Source: Albula goreensis
Taxonomy: Eukaryota; Chordata; Actinopteri; Albuliformes; Albulidae
Assembly (NCBI GenBank): GCA_022829145.1
Contig: CM040764.1
Location: 9,134,049-9,198,048, forward strand
DNA length: 64,000 nt
Reading direction: 5' to 3'
Both the position numbers and the translations under genes were made by a program. The notes under the pieces were generated by a model. The model worked only from the letters and a program-made list of their open reading frames with translations. It did not search any database and had not been told where the DNA came from. Below, in pieces: positions 10,877-20,364 of this stretch (positions are counted from its first letter, which is position 1; each line of letters opens with the position of its first letter).

Positions 10877-13800
10877 GTGAGACCCTTTAGAGAGCCAGGA
10901 CCAACAACTCAGGACCAACACAGTGTCAGAGCAAGCAGGAAAAGATTCTGTACTGATTATAATAATACAATCTCAACAGGATCAATTAAAAAAAACTTTA
11001 TTACTAAGGCACATCTACAGAAAAGGACCATAAATAGTGGTCTTTAGACCGGACTATGCTAGAAACAGTGACTGTTGGGCCTCTGAAAGAGCCGGTCAGT
11101 AAAGGGGCTTACTGTAGGTTAATTCTGGGAACTGGAGTTCCGTGCTCTAGCTCTAGCCTTGGCAATGTCATTAGAAATGTTAAAGGGAATGTTACAGCAG
11201 TGGGACCAAGCTGGCCTCTTCCTACCAAAGGTAGGCTGAAGTGAGTCAGGGATCCCTATGTTATGCTATAGTAGTTTCAATAGATGGGACAGTAGTAACT
11301 GCCAGAATCACACATGTGGAAATTTAGAATTAGAGACAAAATGGGAAACTAAAAATAAAAAAAAGAATGACAGCATCATCCAAAGTTCATATGTGAAGTG
11401 TGAAATGGGCAAGGCAGATTTTTTTTACTCTGAAAAAGATCTGAGACCAACAAAACATTCTTTTCATGACCTAAAAAGCTCCTCCTCTGTTCTTAGAAAA
11501 ATGTAGCAGTGGTTTTAATTCACAATGAAGCATTTCACATGCATGTCCAATCTTGAGTTTTCTGGAACAAATCAGTAAGTATTTGAAAATGAACCCCCAA
11601 AGAGAAGGATTTATTCTGATATGTGAAACACTCACAGAACTTGAGATAAGATTTATAAAGGAGCAAGCCATTTTTGTCCCAGCTGAAATTTATTTTGTGT
11701 GTGTTTTTTTAATTCCACAATTACCATTGTAAGCCTGTGGCATTTGCTGTAACATTCTCCCTTGGTTCAGAAGGGTACAGCGCAAGTACATGTGTCCCAT
11801 ATAATGTGTGCCGCTGCCTCTGTGCACTCTGCTACCCCCCAGCTAAGCTGCCCAGCCTTTCTACTGAACATCTGCTCCATTCCACACTGCTGGTGCAAGC
11901 AAACCACAGGCCCCTGATCCACCACAGGGGGCGCTGTTGTGAGTTGAGGCGGGGAAAATGTCCTACTCACAAAGAAAAAAATCCTCCCTCTCTCAGAGAT
12001 GTTATGGCTGGCTATGTATTGTACTGTGCTATTACCCCAGTGTTGTATGTTGGGTTTGATACCAAAGCTTCAAAATCAGAGGTTACAGTTTACTGCCACT
12101 GTATATTTTCACAACGTCAATCACCTTTATTGCTTTTGTAAGGTTTTCAACTGTATAAATGTACAGTGTGTAAAAATGTAAGTTGTGTAAAAATGTATTC
12201 GTCACTCTTGATAAGGATATCTGATATATGCATAACTGTATTCCTGTCAGCCCTGACACCGTTTTGAGAAATAAATAAAAGTAATTCTTTATTGGTTTAT
12301 TGACCAATAAAGTATAAAACACATAGCCAATGTAAATAACTTGTATGTTCAAGAGAAAATTTATTCAAGATATCAGTAGGATAAGGTACACCATACACCA
12401 ACGCATAACTGTCATCGGAACAATAGTTCTGTTGTGTTTTAATTAACACATCTGGTATTACATTCTCTTTCTGGCCCTGAGGTCGAATGGTAGTCACTGG
12501 GTGTGCAGGGCAGTTTTTGTTGTTACTCAGTAACATTGATAAGTTAAAGAGGTTGAGGTTAACACAGTTAACTGCAGTGACCCGCTGGTGTTAAAATGTC
12601 CGTCAGCCTAAGGGCCACAATAAAACTAGCTGAAGCATTGCAGCGCAGGGAGTGTTTCAGTCAGCGTAATCATCTCATCGCATGCTAGCGGCCTCTGCTG
12701 GCCATTCTGAGTTTTGTTTCTCCAGTTACCCTCAACTGATTTTGGTTGGTCTTGGTGGTTTGACATGCCTGTGTTTTTTGTTTCTTTGTCATCCCCCCAG
12801 GTGCACAAGGTGGTGCTAGCCTCCTGCAGCCCCTACTTCAAGGCCATGTTCACCAGCAACTTCAGGGAGTGCCAGGCGTCGGAGGTGACCCTCCGGGACG
12901 TGAGCCCGCAAGTGGTGGCGCGGCTGATCGACTTCGCCTACACCTCGCGTGTAACGGTGGGCGAGAAGTGTGTCCTGCACGTGCTGCTGGCTGCCATGCG
13001 CTACCAGGTGGAGGGTGTGGCCAAGGCCTGCTGCGACTTCCTCATGAAGAACCTGGAGCCAGCAAACGTCATCGGGATCACCCGGTTCGCCGAGGACATT
13101 GGGTGCAGCGAGCTGCACTTGCAAGGCCGGGAGTACATCAACACCCACTTCAGCGAGGTGAGTGACCGGCAACCAGTTAAAATTCACTTCATTTTGTTTC
13201 AGAATCAAACAGCAATTATTTAAAACAATTATTTTAACAATAAACAATCATGTGTTTGATTTAATTGTGATTACTCATTCATTCATACATTTATTTTATA
13301 TGAATACTCTCACAGACAGAGGGGGGGGAAATAATGAATGGGAAACAAAATATAAATGTATGAATTTTATAATAAACATTTATGATAAACCGTGTTACTG
13401 TCTCCACCTCTGCTGCAGGTGACTAAAGAGGAGGAGTTCTTCTGCCTGTCACACTGCCAGCTGCTGGAGCTGATTAGCCAGGACAGCCTGAAAGTACTGT
13501 GTGAGTCGGAGGTGTACAAGGCCTGCAGTGATTGGGTACGCTGGGACGTGGAGGGGCGGGCCCAGTACTTCCACGCCCTCCTGAACGCGGTGCACATCTA
13601 CGCCCTTCCACCCAAGTTCCTGAAGAGGCAGCTGCAGTCCTGCCCCATCCTCAGCAAGGCCAACTCCTGCAGGGACTTCCTGTCCAAAATCTTCCAGGAT
13701 ATGGCCCTCCGGAAACCTCTCCCACCAGCCCCGCACCGTGGCAACCAGCTCATCTATGTGGCAGGCGGCTACAGGGAGCGCTCGGTCCCGTCTGTGGAGG

Positions 13801-16800
13801 CCTTCGACCCCAGGAGGAACGTGTGGGTGAGACTGACCAACATGGCCGCCCCCTGCAGCGGGCTGGGGGCATGCGTGCTTTTCGGTCTCTTGTATGCCGT
13901 CGGAGGCCGCAACCTGTCCATGCAGAACAACTCCGAGTCCAGTGCACTCAGCTGCTACAACCCCATGACCAACCAGTGGACGCAGCACGCCTCGCTGAAT
14001 GTGCCCCGGAACAGGGTGGGCGTGGCCGTCATCGATGGCAGCATCTACGCAGTCGGGGGCGCCCATGGCTCCGCCCACCATGACACCGTGGAGAAGTGAG
14101 TGGATGGGTCCCCATCAGTTTGTACTGGTTTCAGGTGGAGGGTCACCCTGATGTAATTCTGGTTATAACAGAAAATTTATGCAAATTACTTTTTTGTCCT
14201 TTCAGCACAAATTGGCCTTTTAAATATAGTTAATAGTTTATTAGTTAACGGTGAATCCATCTAATGGTCAGAATCAGAATCACATCCATACCAACAGTTC
14301 TTGCCATTGGTGGATTTACTGTTCATTTAACAGTGAATTTCACCAGCATTGAGTGAATGTATCTTTTATTATTTTTTTGCACAGCATACATATACATACA
14401 AAGTCAATAAAACATGATATGGCTCAACAAAGACCACAAAGCTACGCACAGTTGTAGCAGGATAGTTTCTCTGTATTCCACTGAAGCAGCCTACAGGCCA
14501 CAAAAGCTTGTTGGGAGTGACTGCCAAGCAATGAGACCTTGAGGTGTGGAGCTGTTTAAAAGAGATAAGGCAACTGCTTTTGGCCAAAATGTCTGTTGAA
14601 GGAGACCATTGTTGAGGGCTTAAAAAAAACTTGAATCTCTAAAAATAAACCTTTTCAGGAAATGAGGAAACATCTTGTATTATATTACATTAGAATGGTG
14701 TTTCTAATGAAATTCATCAGGCACAATTAAACACTGACTCCACTCACCTAATAACGCAAAGGCCTTTTTATACATATATCAAACTCAAAAACGGAGACGG
14801 TTATTTTTACAATATAGACAATATCCAATTGTTCTTGCAGTTTTGTGACATCACAAATGTCTCTCCTCATTGGTTGTCTGGGGGTGGCTATGATGACTTG
14901 CTTATTACTTCAGCTGTTCTTGCTTATCAACTTGTATTTTGGATAAGAGCATCCGGTAAATGGCTGAATGTAAATGTGGGTTGACCAAACCTTTTCAGAG
15001 GAGTGATTCAAGGTCTCATGAAGATAACATGCAAATGTCCTAAGCCAGCGTTTGTAACCAGAGTTTCTGCATTGCATCCATGGCCATCTTTGCGGTTAAC
15101 TTTGTATCTTCGAACATGAGACCCTGGATGTTTTATGATTAGCTTGGGGGACAGTGCACAATTAAAAGGCATTCTTCAAATTCCACTATATGCAAGTTAA
15201 CCTGCTTTTCCACAGGCGAGTATGTACAACATTAGTTACACATACTTAGCCCAGAGTTTCGTCCCCAGTTTCTTATGAAAAGCATGACCAAACTTAACTT
15301 TCTTTTTCACGGCTAACCAAAACTTATGCAAAATCATTTATTTTCTTTTTCTTCTTCCTTTTCCCGTAATTCTCGTAGACAAAAAGTGTGTGAGAAATCC
15401 GTCATGGGGCCACAAGTGTTTTGACTCGACTCAACTCGTTACTTTTGACAATGGGGAGGATTTGCCTTTGAAAAGAGGCCATGTGGGGCGGAACGTTGCC
15501 GCAGGCAGTTGCGTTTCATAACCTGCATACCAGGCTGGGAAGCCTTCTGCGGCAGGCCCGGCATGTATTTTCATCTTAAGTTCTCCGTCTTTACGGTATG
15601 GCTGGTGTGCGGATGTCATGTGACTTTGCTGAGGGGCCTCCAGGGGCATGAACGGATGAACCGCTGCATTGAAGGAGAAGTGGGTTTTTTACCCCACAGA
15701 TGGGTGTTCAAATCCCAGCTACGCCATTGCTGGCTATGGTGAGGAGGAAGTGAGGTTAAGCTGGCTGTGATCCCCAGTCCCATCATCCCCTCCTGCAACC
15801 CACCCCACCCCCCAGCGAGCCCGTGAGCTGATCGTATGTTGACCTTGTGTCTGTCTGACAGAATAGGGAATCTGTGATTGGAGACATGAATGCAGTGTGA
15901 GGGAGGTGTAGGGGGTAGTTGTCATGTGACTCAGACGAATCGCGTGTTTACAGCGTCCTCCACCCAGTTAACATGTGAAGCTCAGTTCAGGTGGGGGAAA
16001 TTTTTTTCTCAGCCAAAATTAATTTTCACAGTCACTGATTTTTACTGTTTTTGAATAATTTTGCAAGTAACGGCTAGGTTAATCGCTGGTGTAACTTTTT
16101 GGCTAGTCTCTTTCAATTATGGTTTTTGAAAATGCGTGTTTATCTTTTACCATAATTCTTTCCTTGTGTTTATTTTAGCAAATTGGAGGTTTGGCTTTTT
16201 GTCTTTTGCTTTGTCATTGTTGCTCATGGTAGCTGTGGGAACCTCATGGAACGCACCATCTGAAGAGTTGGTATGATTCCAGATCAGATTGATGAAGTGG
16301 CATCTGATCCCTCTCAGATCATCCCATTGGCATACCGCACCTTCCTCAATAAGGCCAGATGGTCAGCTAACTCAGTCCCAACACAACTGGGTTTGGTTCC
16401 AGCAATTATTCCTGCCTCCAAACTGTGACACAATGTATGATTCCATGATAAAGAGGTTGAATTTCATTGAATGGTAAGGGAATCAATGGACTGTTTAAAG
16501 TGTGGACATTTGCCAAAACTAAATCATGTGTCACCAGGTTTGTTCCACTGTGGCTCTACTTCTGTTCTTTCATAATAAGGATAATGCTGCCGGCTGAAAG
16601 ACATAGTCGAAATGTAACGATGGTGATGATTGTGTTTTACCTGTCGGTTCCCTCACAGGTATGACCCGGAGACGAATCGGTGGACGTTCGTGTCCCCAAT
16701 GTCCGTGGCCAGGCTGGGGGCTGGGGTGGTGTCATGCGGGGGGTCTCTGTACGTTGCAGGCGGGTTCGACGGCGTGAACCGATGGAATACGGCGGAGCGC

Positions 16801-18393
16801 TACCTCCCAGAAACCAACAGCTGGCAGGCCATCACCCCCATGGGCTCCATCCGCAGTGGGTTAGGTGAGAAGGGCTGGATGTGTCTTCACTGCGTATATT
16901 CTTCTATGAGGATCAGTACTTACTTTGATGTTATTTTCTTGAATGATCTGAATTGAAATGAATAACTGATCTCAATATTGCAGCACAAACTAATAAACAC
17001 AAAGCTAAAAATTATTTCTAAAAAGCTGCATCAGAAATCTATGGGCTCTGTGTATGAGGTATGCATCATCACTTTGAAATGCTTTCATAATTATGATAAA
17101 CGATAACTCTGTAGCATTAAAGATGCAGTGGGTAGGGTTTTTTGCTTTCATATCGTGTTAATTAGCCCATTTATCATCTGCCTCACCTACGGATGTTAGA
17201 ACAGTCAGACCATGTCTTTCATGGCCTTTTTTTGTGATCATTGATTACCTGTTTTACTTGCTTACCTGTATACATACTTATGTGTCTGTCACTTCCTCTG
17301 TGTGTTTCTCTGGCTTGCAGGTTTGGTGTGCCTGGATGGTCACCTCTATGCAGTGGGGGGCTACGATGGCAGGTCGCAGCTCAGTTCGGTGGAGCGTTAC
17401 AGCATCGCACGCGACACCTGGGAGCCCGTGGCTTCCATGAGGCACTGCAGGAGCGCGCACGCCGTCACAGTCTACCAGGGAAAGATTTTTGCACTAGGTG
17501 AGGGCGGAGAGATGACTCTGCGCCCCAGGGAACTCTGGGAGTTGTAGTGTTACTGTAGAAAAGCTGTCCTCATTTTTTTCTTTCACTGTCCATACTTAAG
17601 CATATTTTTCTTGCAAGTGGTGGTTGCCTTTAACAATGATGGTACTAGTAATTTATTCATTGCTCACACTCAAAGACTTCCAAGAATTCTTCCCTGGAGG
17701 AAAAAAGCATTTATAATTTCACAGTATACAAAGAACTGTGTGCAAAGTATGCTACACAGAAAGTAAAATTACAATTACAAAGAAAAATGTAAGTCACCAC
17801 ACACCACACACACCTGTTCAAAGCTATCAAGAGGAGTTCATGTATGAAATAAAAAAAATAAATTAATTGGGCGAGACAGTAGGAATGAGATGCAGTTCAT
17901 TCAGTAAAGAAACTGAATGAAAATGAAACGAAATCCACAAATCTACCGTGCTCTGTGATTGGCCATTACTGTCAGTATCTATTTGAAGTAGTTAAAAAAT
18001 GTAATAAAAAATTAATCATACAAAATTCATACTGATGTAGAAATCTAGAACATTAAAAAATATGCATTGAAGACAGTAAGTGAAATATGCCCGTGAGATG
18101 CCAGCCCTGGAACCCGCTGCAGTGCAGGGGGGACCGCCTTTAAATGGGGACGTGAGTGCAGGGGTGAAGAACAGCGGCAGAGGAACTGGTCCTGACCGCT
18201 TGTTTCTGTTCCAGGTGGTTTCAACCAAAGCGGCTTCCTGTCCAGCGTGGAGTTCTACTGCCCGGAGGGGAACGAGTGGACGTATGTGACTGACATGCCC
18301 ATGGGCCGCAGTGGCATGGGCGTGGCTGTTACCATGGAGCCTTGTCCAGGCAACCTGCTAGAGGAGGAGGCTGAGGAGGAAGGGAACCAGTGA
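10667..18393 (+). CDS. keap1a: Kelch-like ECH-associated protein 1a (Keap1a), complete coding region in six exons
   Basis: Joined exons 10667-10876, 12801-13157, 13419-14095, 16659-16864, 17321-17497 and 18215-18393 give 1,806 nt, or 601 aa plus TGA. Every junction is GT-AG and the phases agree. The protein is the substrate adaptor of the cytoplasmic Cul3-Rbx1 ubiquitin ligase that degrades Nrf2. Domains: basic N-terminus (1-20), BTB (about 46-150), BACK/intervening region (about 155-290), six Kelch blades (about 300-584), acidic tail. C127 aligns with human sensor C151, C202 with C226 and C264 with C288; I249 replaces C273. Most Nrf2-pocket residues are kept (Y307, S336, R353, R388, R456, S481, Y498, Q503, S528, F550, S575). 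Human KEAP1 is 624 aa; the shorter N-terminus, the Cys288-only pattern and a GGFN motif in the last blade fit teleost Keap1a rather than Keap1b. The start has A at -3. Family identity is certain from sequence; the a/b assignment relies on remembered fish orthologues. Confidence 0.95.
10877..12800 (+). other. keap1a: keap1a intron interrupting the BTB-coding region
   Basis: This is a phase-0 intron of 1,924 bp with donor GTGAGA and acceptor CCCCCCAG. It is AT-rich. The AATAAATAAA near 12268 is a possible cryptic polyadenylation signal on the sense strand. No other gene is visible in it. Confidence 0.88.
12801..13157 (+). CDS. keap1a: keap1a coding exon 2 (residues 71-189), BTB core and start of BACK
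   Basis: Acceptor CCCCCCAG, donor GAG|GTGAGT, 119 codons in phase 0. It begins VHKVVLASCSPYFKAMF, a classic BTB signature that forms the dimer and Cul3 interface. It contains GEKCVLHV; the Cys is residue 127 (codon 12969-12971) and aligns with human C151, the main sensor for electrophiles such as sulforaphane. C172 aligns with human C196. The exon is much more GC-rich than the surrounding introns. Confidence 0.96.
13419..14095 (+). CDS. keap1a: keap1a coding exon 3 (residues 190-414 plus part of 415), BACK and Kelch blades 1-3
   Basis: The acceptor is TGCTGCAG and the donor is GAGAA|GTGAGT, leaving two bases of codon 415 (Lys). The exon encodes the intervening/BACK region and the first Kelch blades (AGGY at 304-307, VGGR at 350-353, VGGA at 401-404). 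I249 (13596-13598) occupies the position of human C273, while C264 (13641-13643) is retained at the C288 position. C202, C217 and C225 match human C226, C241 and C249. Without splicing the frame meets TGA at 14097, so intron retention would truncate the protein in blade 3. Confidence 0.96.
14096..16658 (+). other. keap1a: keap1a intron between coding exons 3 and 4
   Basis: A 2,563-bp phase-2 intron. It contains a truncated SINE copy at about 15657-15745 and no coding signal. The remaining keap1a introns are short: 13158-13418 (261 bp), 16865-17320 (456 bp) and 17498-18214 (717 bp). Confidence 0.9.
15657..15745 (+). mobile_element. Truncated copy of the same SINE (head only)
   Basis: GGGTGTTCAAATCCCAGCTA and the following GCCATTGCTGGCTATGG match the SINE head; the body and tail are missing. 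It lies inside keap1a intron 3. Confidence 0.6.
16659..16864 (+). CDS. keap1a: keap1a coding exon 4 (residues 415-484), Kelch blades 3-4
   Basis: The acceptor CCTCACAG adds the G that completes Lys415, followed by YDPETNRW. The donor TTAG|GTGAGA leaves one base of Gly484. AGGFDG holds F451 (human F478), NR holds R456 (human R483) and IRSG holds S481 (human S508), all contacts in the Nrf2-binding cavity. The 2,563-bp intron upstream contains a truncated SINE copy. Confidence 0.95.
17321..17497 (+). CDS. keap1a: keap1a coding exon 5 (residues 484-543), Kelch blades 4-5
   Basis: The acceptor is GGCTTGCAG and the donor CACTAG|GTGAGG; both flanking introns are phase 1. The exon encodes a complete Kelch motif, LYAVGGYDGRSQ (Y498 and Q503, equivalent to human Y525 and Q530), and RSAHAV (S528 and A529, equivalent to S555 and A556). 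It splices to the last exon to rebuild ALGGFN. A ZNF143-like motif follows about 35 bp into the next intron. Confidence 0.95.
17533..17548 (+). promoter_or_regulatory. ZNF143/Staf-type motif in a keap1a intron
   Basis: CTCTGGGAGTTGTAGT closely matches the reverse form of the ZNF143 (Staf/SBF1) consensus TTCTGGGAATTGTAGT. Such sites are usually found at promoters and chromatin-loop anchors. Function here is inference. Confidence 0.45.
18215..18393 (+). CDS. keap1a: keap1a coding exon 6 (residues 543-601 and stop), Kelch blade 6 and tail
   Basis: The acceptor is TCTGTTCCAG. The exon encodes GGFNQSGFLSSVE, GRSGMGVAVTMEPC and an acidic tail ending EEEAEEEGNQ. C586 aligns with human C613. The human ending, which contains C622 and C624, is absent and is replaced by glutamates. 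F545 replaces human Y572, a residue of the Nrf2-binding pocket. TGA lies at 18391-18393. Confidence 0.95.
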
Positions 18394-18896
18394 GGGACAA
18401 TCTGTGCGGGGAGAAAGAGGAATTGGAAACCATGCTGCACATACAGCCTCTCTGGTCCTCCGGATGTTATTCATGTCATCATGCCAGTTCGGTTTTGGAA
18501 AGGGTGTGTGCGTGTATATGTGTGTGTGCATATTCATTCTGTAACTATTAGCTGATTAATCAGTCCAATTAATACCAGAAGGATTTAATCAACAAATTTT
18601 GAGAGAGAAGAAAGTTATTTTGAAAGAATATTTATCTGATTTTAGCAGTCATATTCAGTGTCCTAAGTTATTAGTTAAGCCTCTCAAATCAAAGCCTGCT
18701 GTAAAGGTCATGGAACACAAAACTCAGCTATTGTTTAGTCACTTCAGAAATTATGAACATTGAATGTGGGTGGTACAACTTCACCCACCCGCCCTTTGGA
18801 CTGGAAATTTTTTTTTTTTAAAAATCAGACCTGCGTCCAATTAATCAACTAAATGAGTAAAAAGCAATAATTATGCTCTTCAATTGGGTTGGCAGC

Positions 18897-18898
<2 letters not shown>

Positions 18899-18926
<28 letters not shown>
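18899..18926 (+). repeat. (TG)14 microsatellite in the keap1a 3' UTR region
   Basis: Uninterrupted TG dinucleotides about 500 bp after the stop codon. Confidence 0.95.
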
Positions 18927-18927
<1 letters not shown>

Positions 18928-19407
18928 CTGAGATAAAGTGTAAAAGATGCAAGTGAGCCTTGACCACGGTACCCAGAGACTGGCTGATCATCAGCGCTGC
19001 TGTGGGTGCGGGCAGAACATGACGTTGTTTTGAGTGGAGAGAAGCAGGATGTTGCATGCTGGCTCATCAGATGGCGGAGGAAGATTGAGCGGTTTCTGTG
19101 CTGAAGGAGGAGACCAGCGTGAACAATGGAGGTGACTCCTTTCCAGTTCTGCTCTGGAATATGACTAAACAGAGCAAAAAGTAAACTCATAAACTTGAAG
19201 AGCAATGTGAACGGGGGGCTTCCTATGAAATGTGTATTTTTGGACTTTTTGCACATTCTAAGCAAAAAAAAAAAAAACTGACGAACTGAAACACAGATAC
19301 TTGATGATAATTTATTTGGGGAATCACCTCTCCAGATGTACAATTCAAATAATTGAATTATGAGGCATACACAGATCTTTTTCCTTCAACTTCTTTATGC
19401 AATCATG

Positions 19408-19413
19408 AATAAA
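19408..19413 (+). terminator. Candidate polyadenylation signal AATAAA for keap1a
   Basis: A canonical hexamer about 1 kb after the stop codon. No other AATAAA was noticed between the stop and this position, and a SINE begins about 125 bp later. Confidence 0.4.
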
Positions 19414-19537
19414 TGTATTCCAGTATGTGCCACACATAGGCGCTGTTCCTGCTTTGCTGTGTGTCCTGCAAAGTGATTTGCTATGCTGAGTGGGGTGTGG
19501 GTACAGTTCAGTCTTCAAAGCAGTGGGGTGTGCAGGC

Positions 19538-19780
19538 CTTTGGGTAGCTCATGCAGTAAGATGTTAGTTTGGGAAGCAGAGAGGGGCACTGTGACTGGGT
19601 GTTCAAATCCTAGCTGTGCCATTACTGGCTATGGCCAGAGGTCCATATTGGCAAGGCAATAATTGGCTCAGCCACTCTAGGCAAAGACAGTGGTTAAGCC
19701 AGTCAAGTTGTTTGTGTCATTGCTCTCTAGCACCCACTACTGGCCAGCTAGGCACCTGCACTTGCATGATCTGTGGATGT
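19538..19780 (+). mobile_element. tRNA-derived SINE, near-complete copy
   Basis: The head has a Pol III B-box-like GTTCAAATCC in the context GGGTGTTCAAATCCTAGCTG, preceded by an A-box-like GTAGCTCATGCAGT. The body has AAGGCAATAATTGGCTCAG and the tail TGTGTCATTGCTCTCTAG. The reverse complement of 6496-6730 follows the same order of blocks. Family name unknown to me. Confidence 0.75.
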
Positions 19781-20298
19781 ATATTAGTGGTGACAACTGA
19801 GTCTAAACAGCTGAATGTTTTTGTGACTTGGAACATTGCAGGACAAATATTTGCCATTTTCCAAAGCCACTGCCACTGTATATTTTTACTTTGGTTTATG
19901 GCCACTAGATGGCGCAAGTTATCTTTATAAAAAAAGGAGGGGAACCCTCACTGAGAGAAGGGAAGTGTTCCAGGAGATTTTCAGGTGACAGTGTTTTCAT
20001 TCATCGGCCCCATCTGTCTTTCATGTCTCTGTGACTTGTCTCAGCTTCTGGCTGCTTTTATGAAATCCATGGGATGTTTTTGTCCTCCACAGGGGACAAA
20101 AAGTGCAAAGTTTGAAGCATTTTACCAGGGGCTGCCCGAGCATTGTTTTTGATGGCGTGCCAGAAATGAGTCATTGAATCTCTGCTGCAGTGGGCCAGCT
20201 TCATTTGATTTCTATTAGCTTTATTTGATTTCGATTTTCCTGTTGTAATAGCTAAAGGCAGAACCAACACCACCAATCATTGGTACTGGGATTGACAA

Positions 20299-20364
20299 AG
20301 TGCTGGGTATTGCTTAGACCAGTGCTGGGTATTGCTTAGACCAGTGCTGGGTATTGCTTAGACC
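20299..20364 (+). repeat. 22-bp minisatellite, three identical units
   Basis: The unit AGTGCTGGGTATTGCTTAGACC occurs three times head to tail without a mismatch. Confidence 0.95.

Larger units (their letters stand above)
18394..19430 (+). other. keap1a: keap1a 3' UTR with possible polyadenylation signal
   Basis: No further coding follows the TGA. The first canonical AATAAA downstream is at 19408-19413, which suggests a 3' UTR of about 1 kb. It contains a (TG)14 microsatellite at 18899-18926 and AT-rich stretches. The exact end is not determinable from sequence alone. Confidence 0.45.

Noticed and set aside
12816..14081. Long minus-strand frames opposite keap1a exons
   Set aside because: They are shadows of GC-rich coding exons; the plus-strand product is unambiguously a BTB-Kelch protein.
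19600..19640. tRNA-like B-box sequence considered as a tRNA gene
   Set aside because: No cloverleaf with a paired acceptor stem could be drawn, and the sequence recurs with a shared non-tRNA body, so it is a SINE head.
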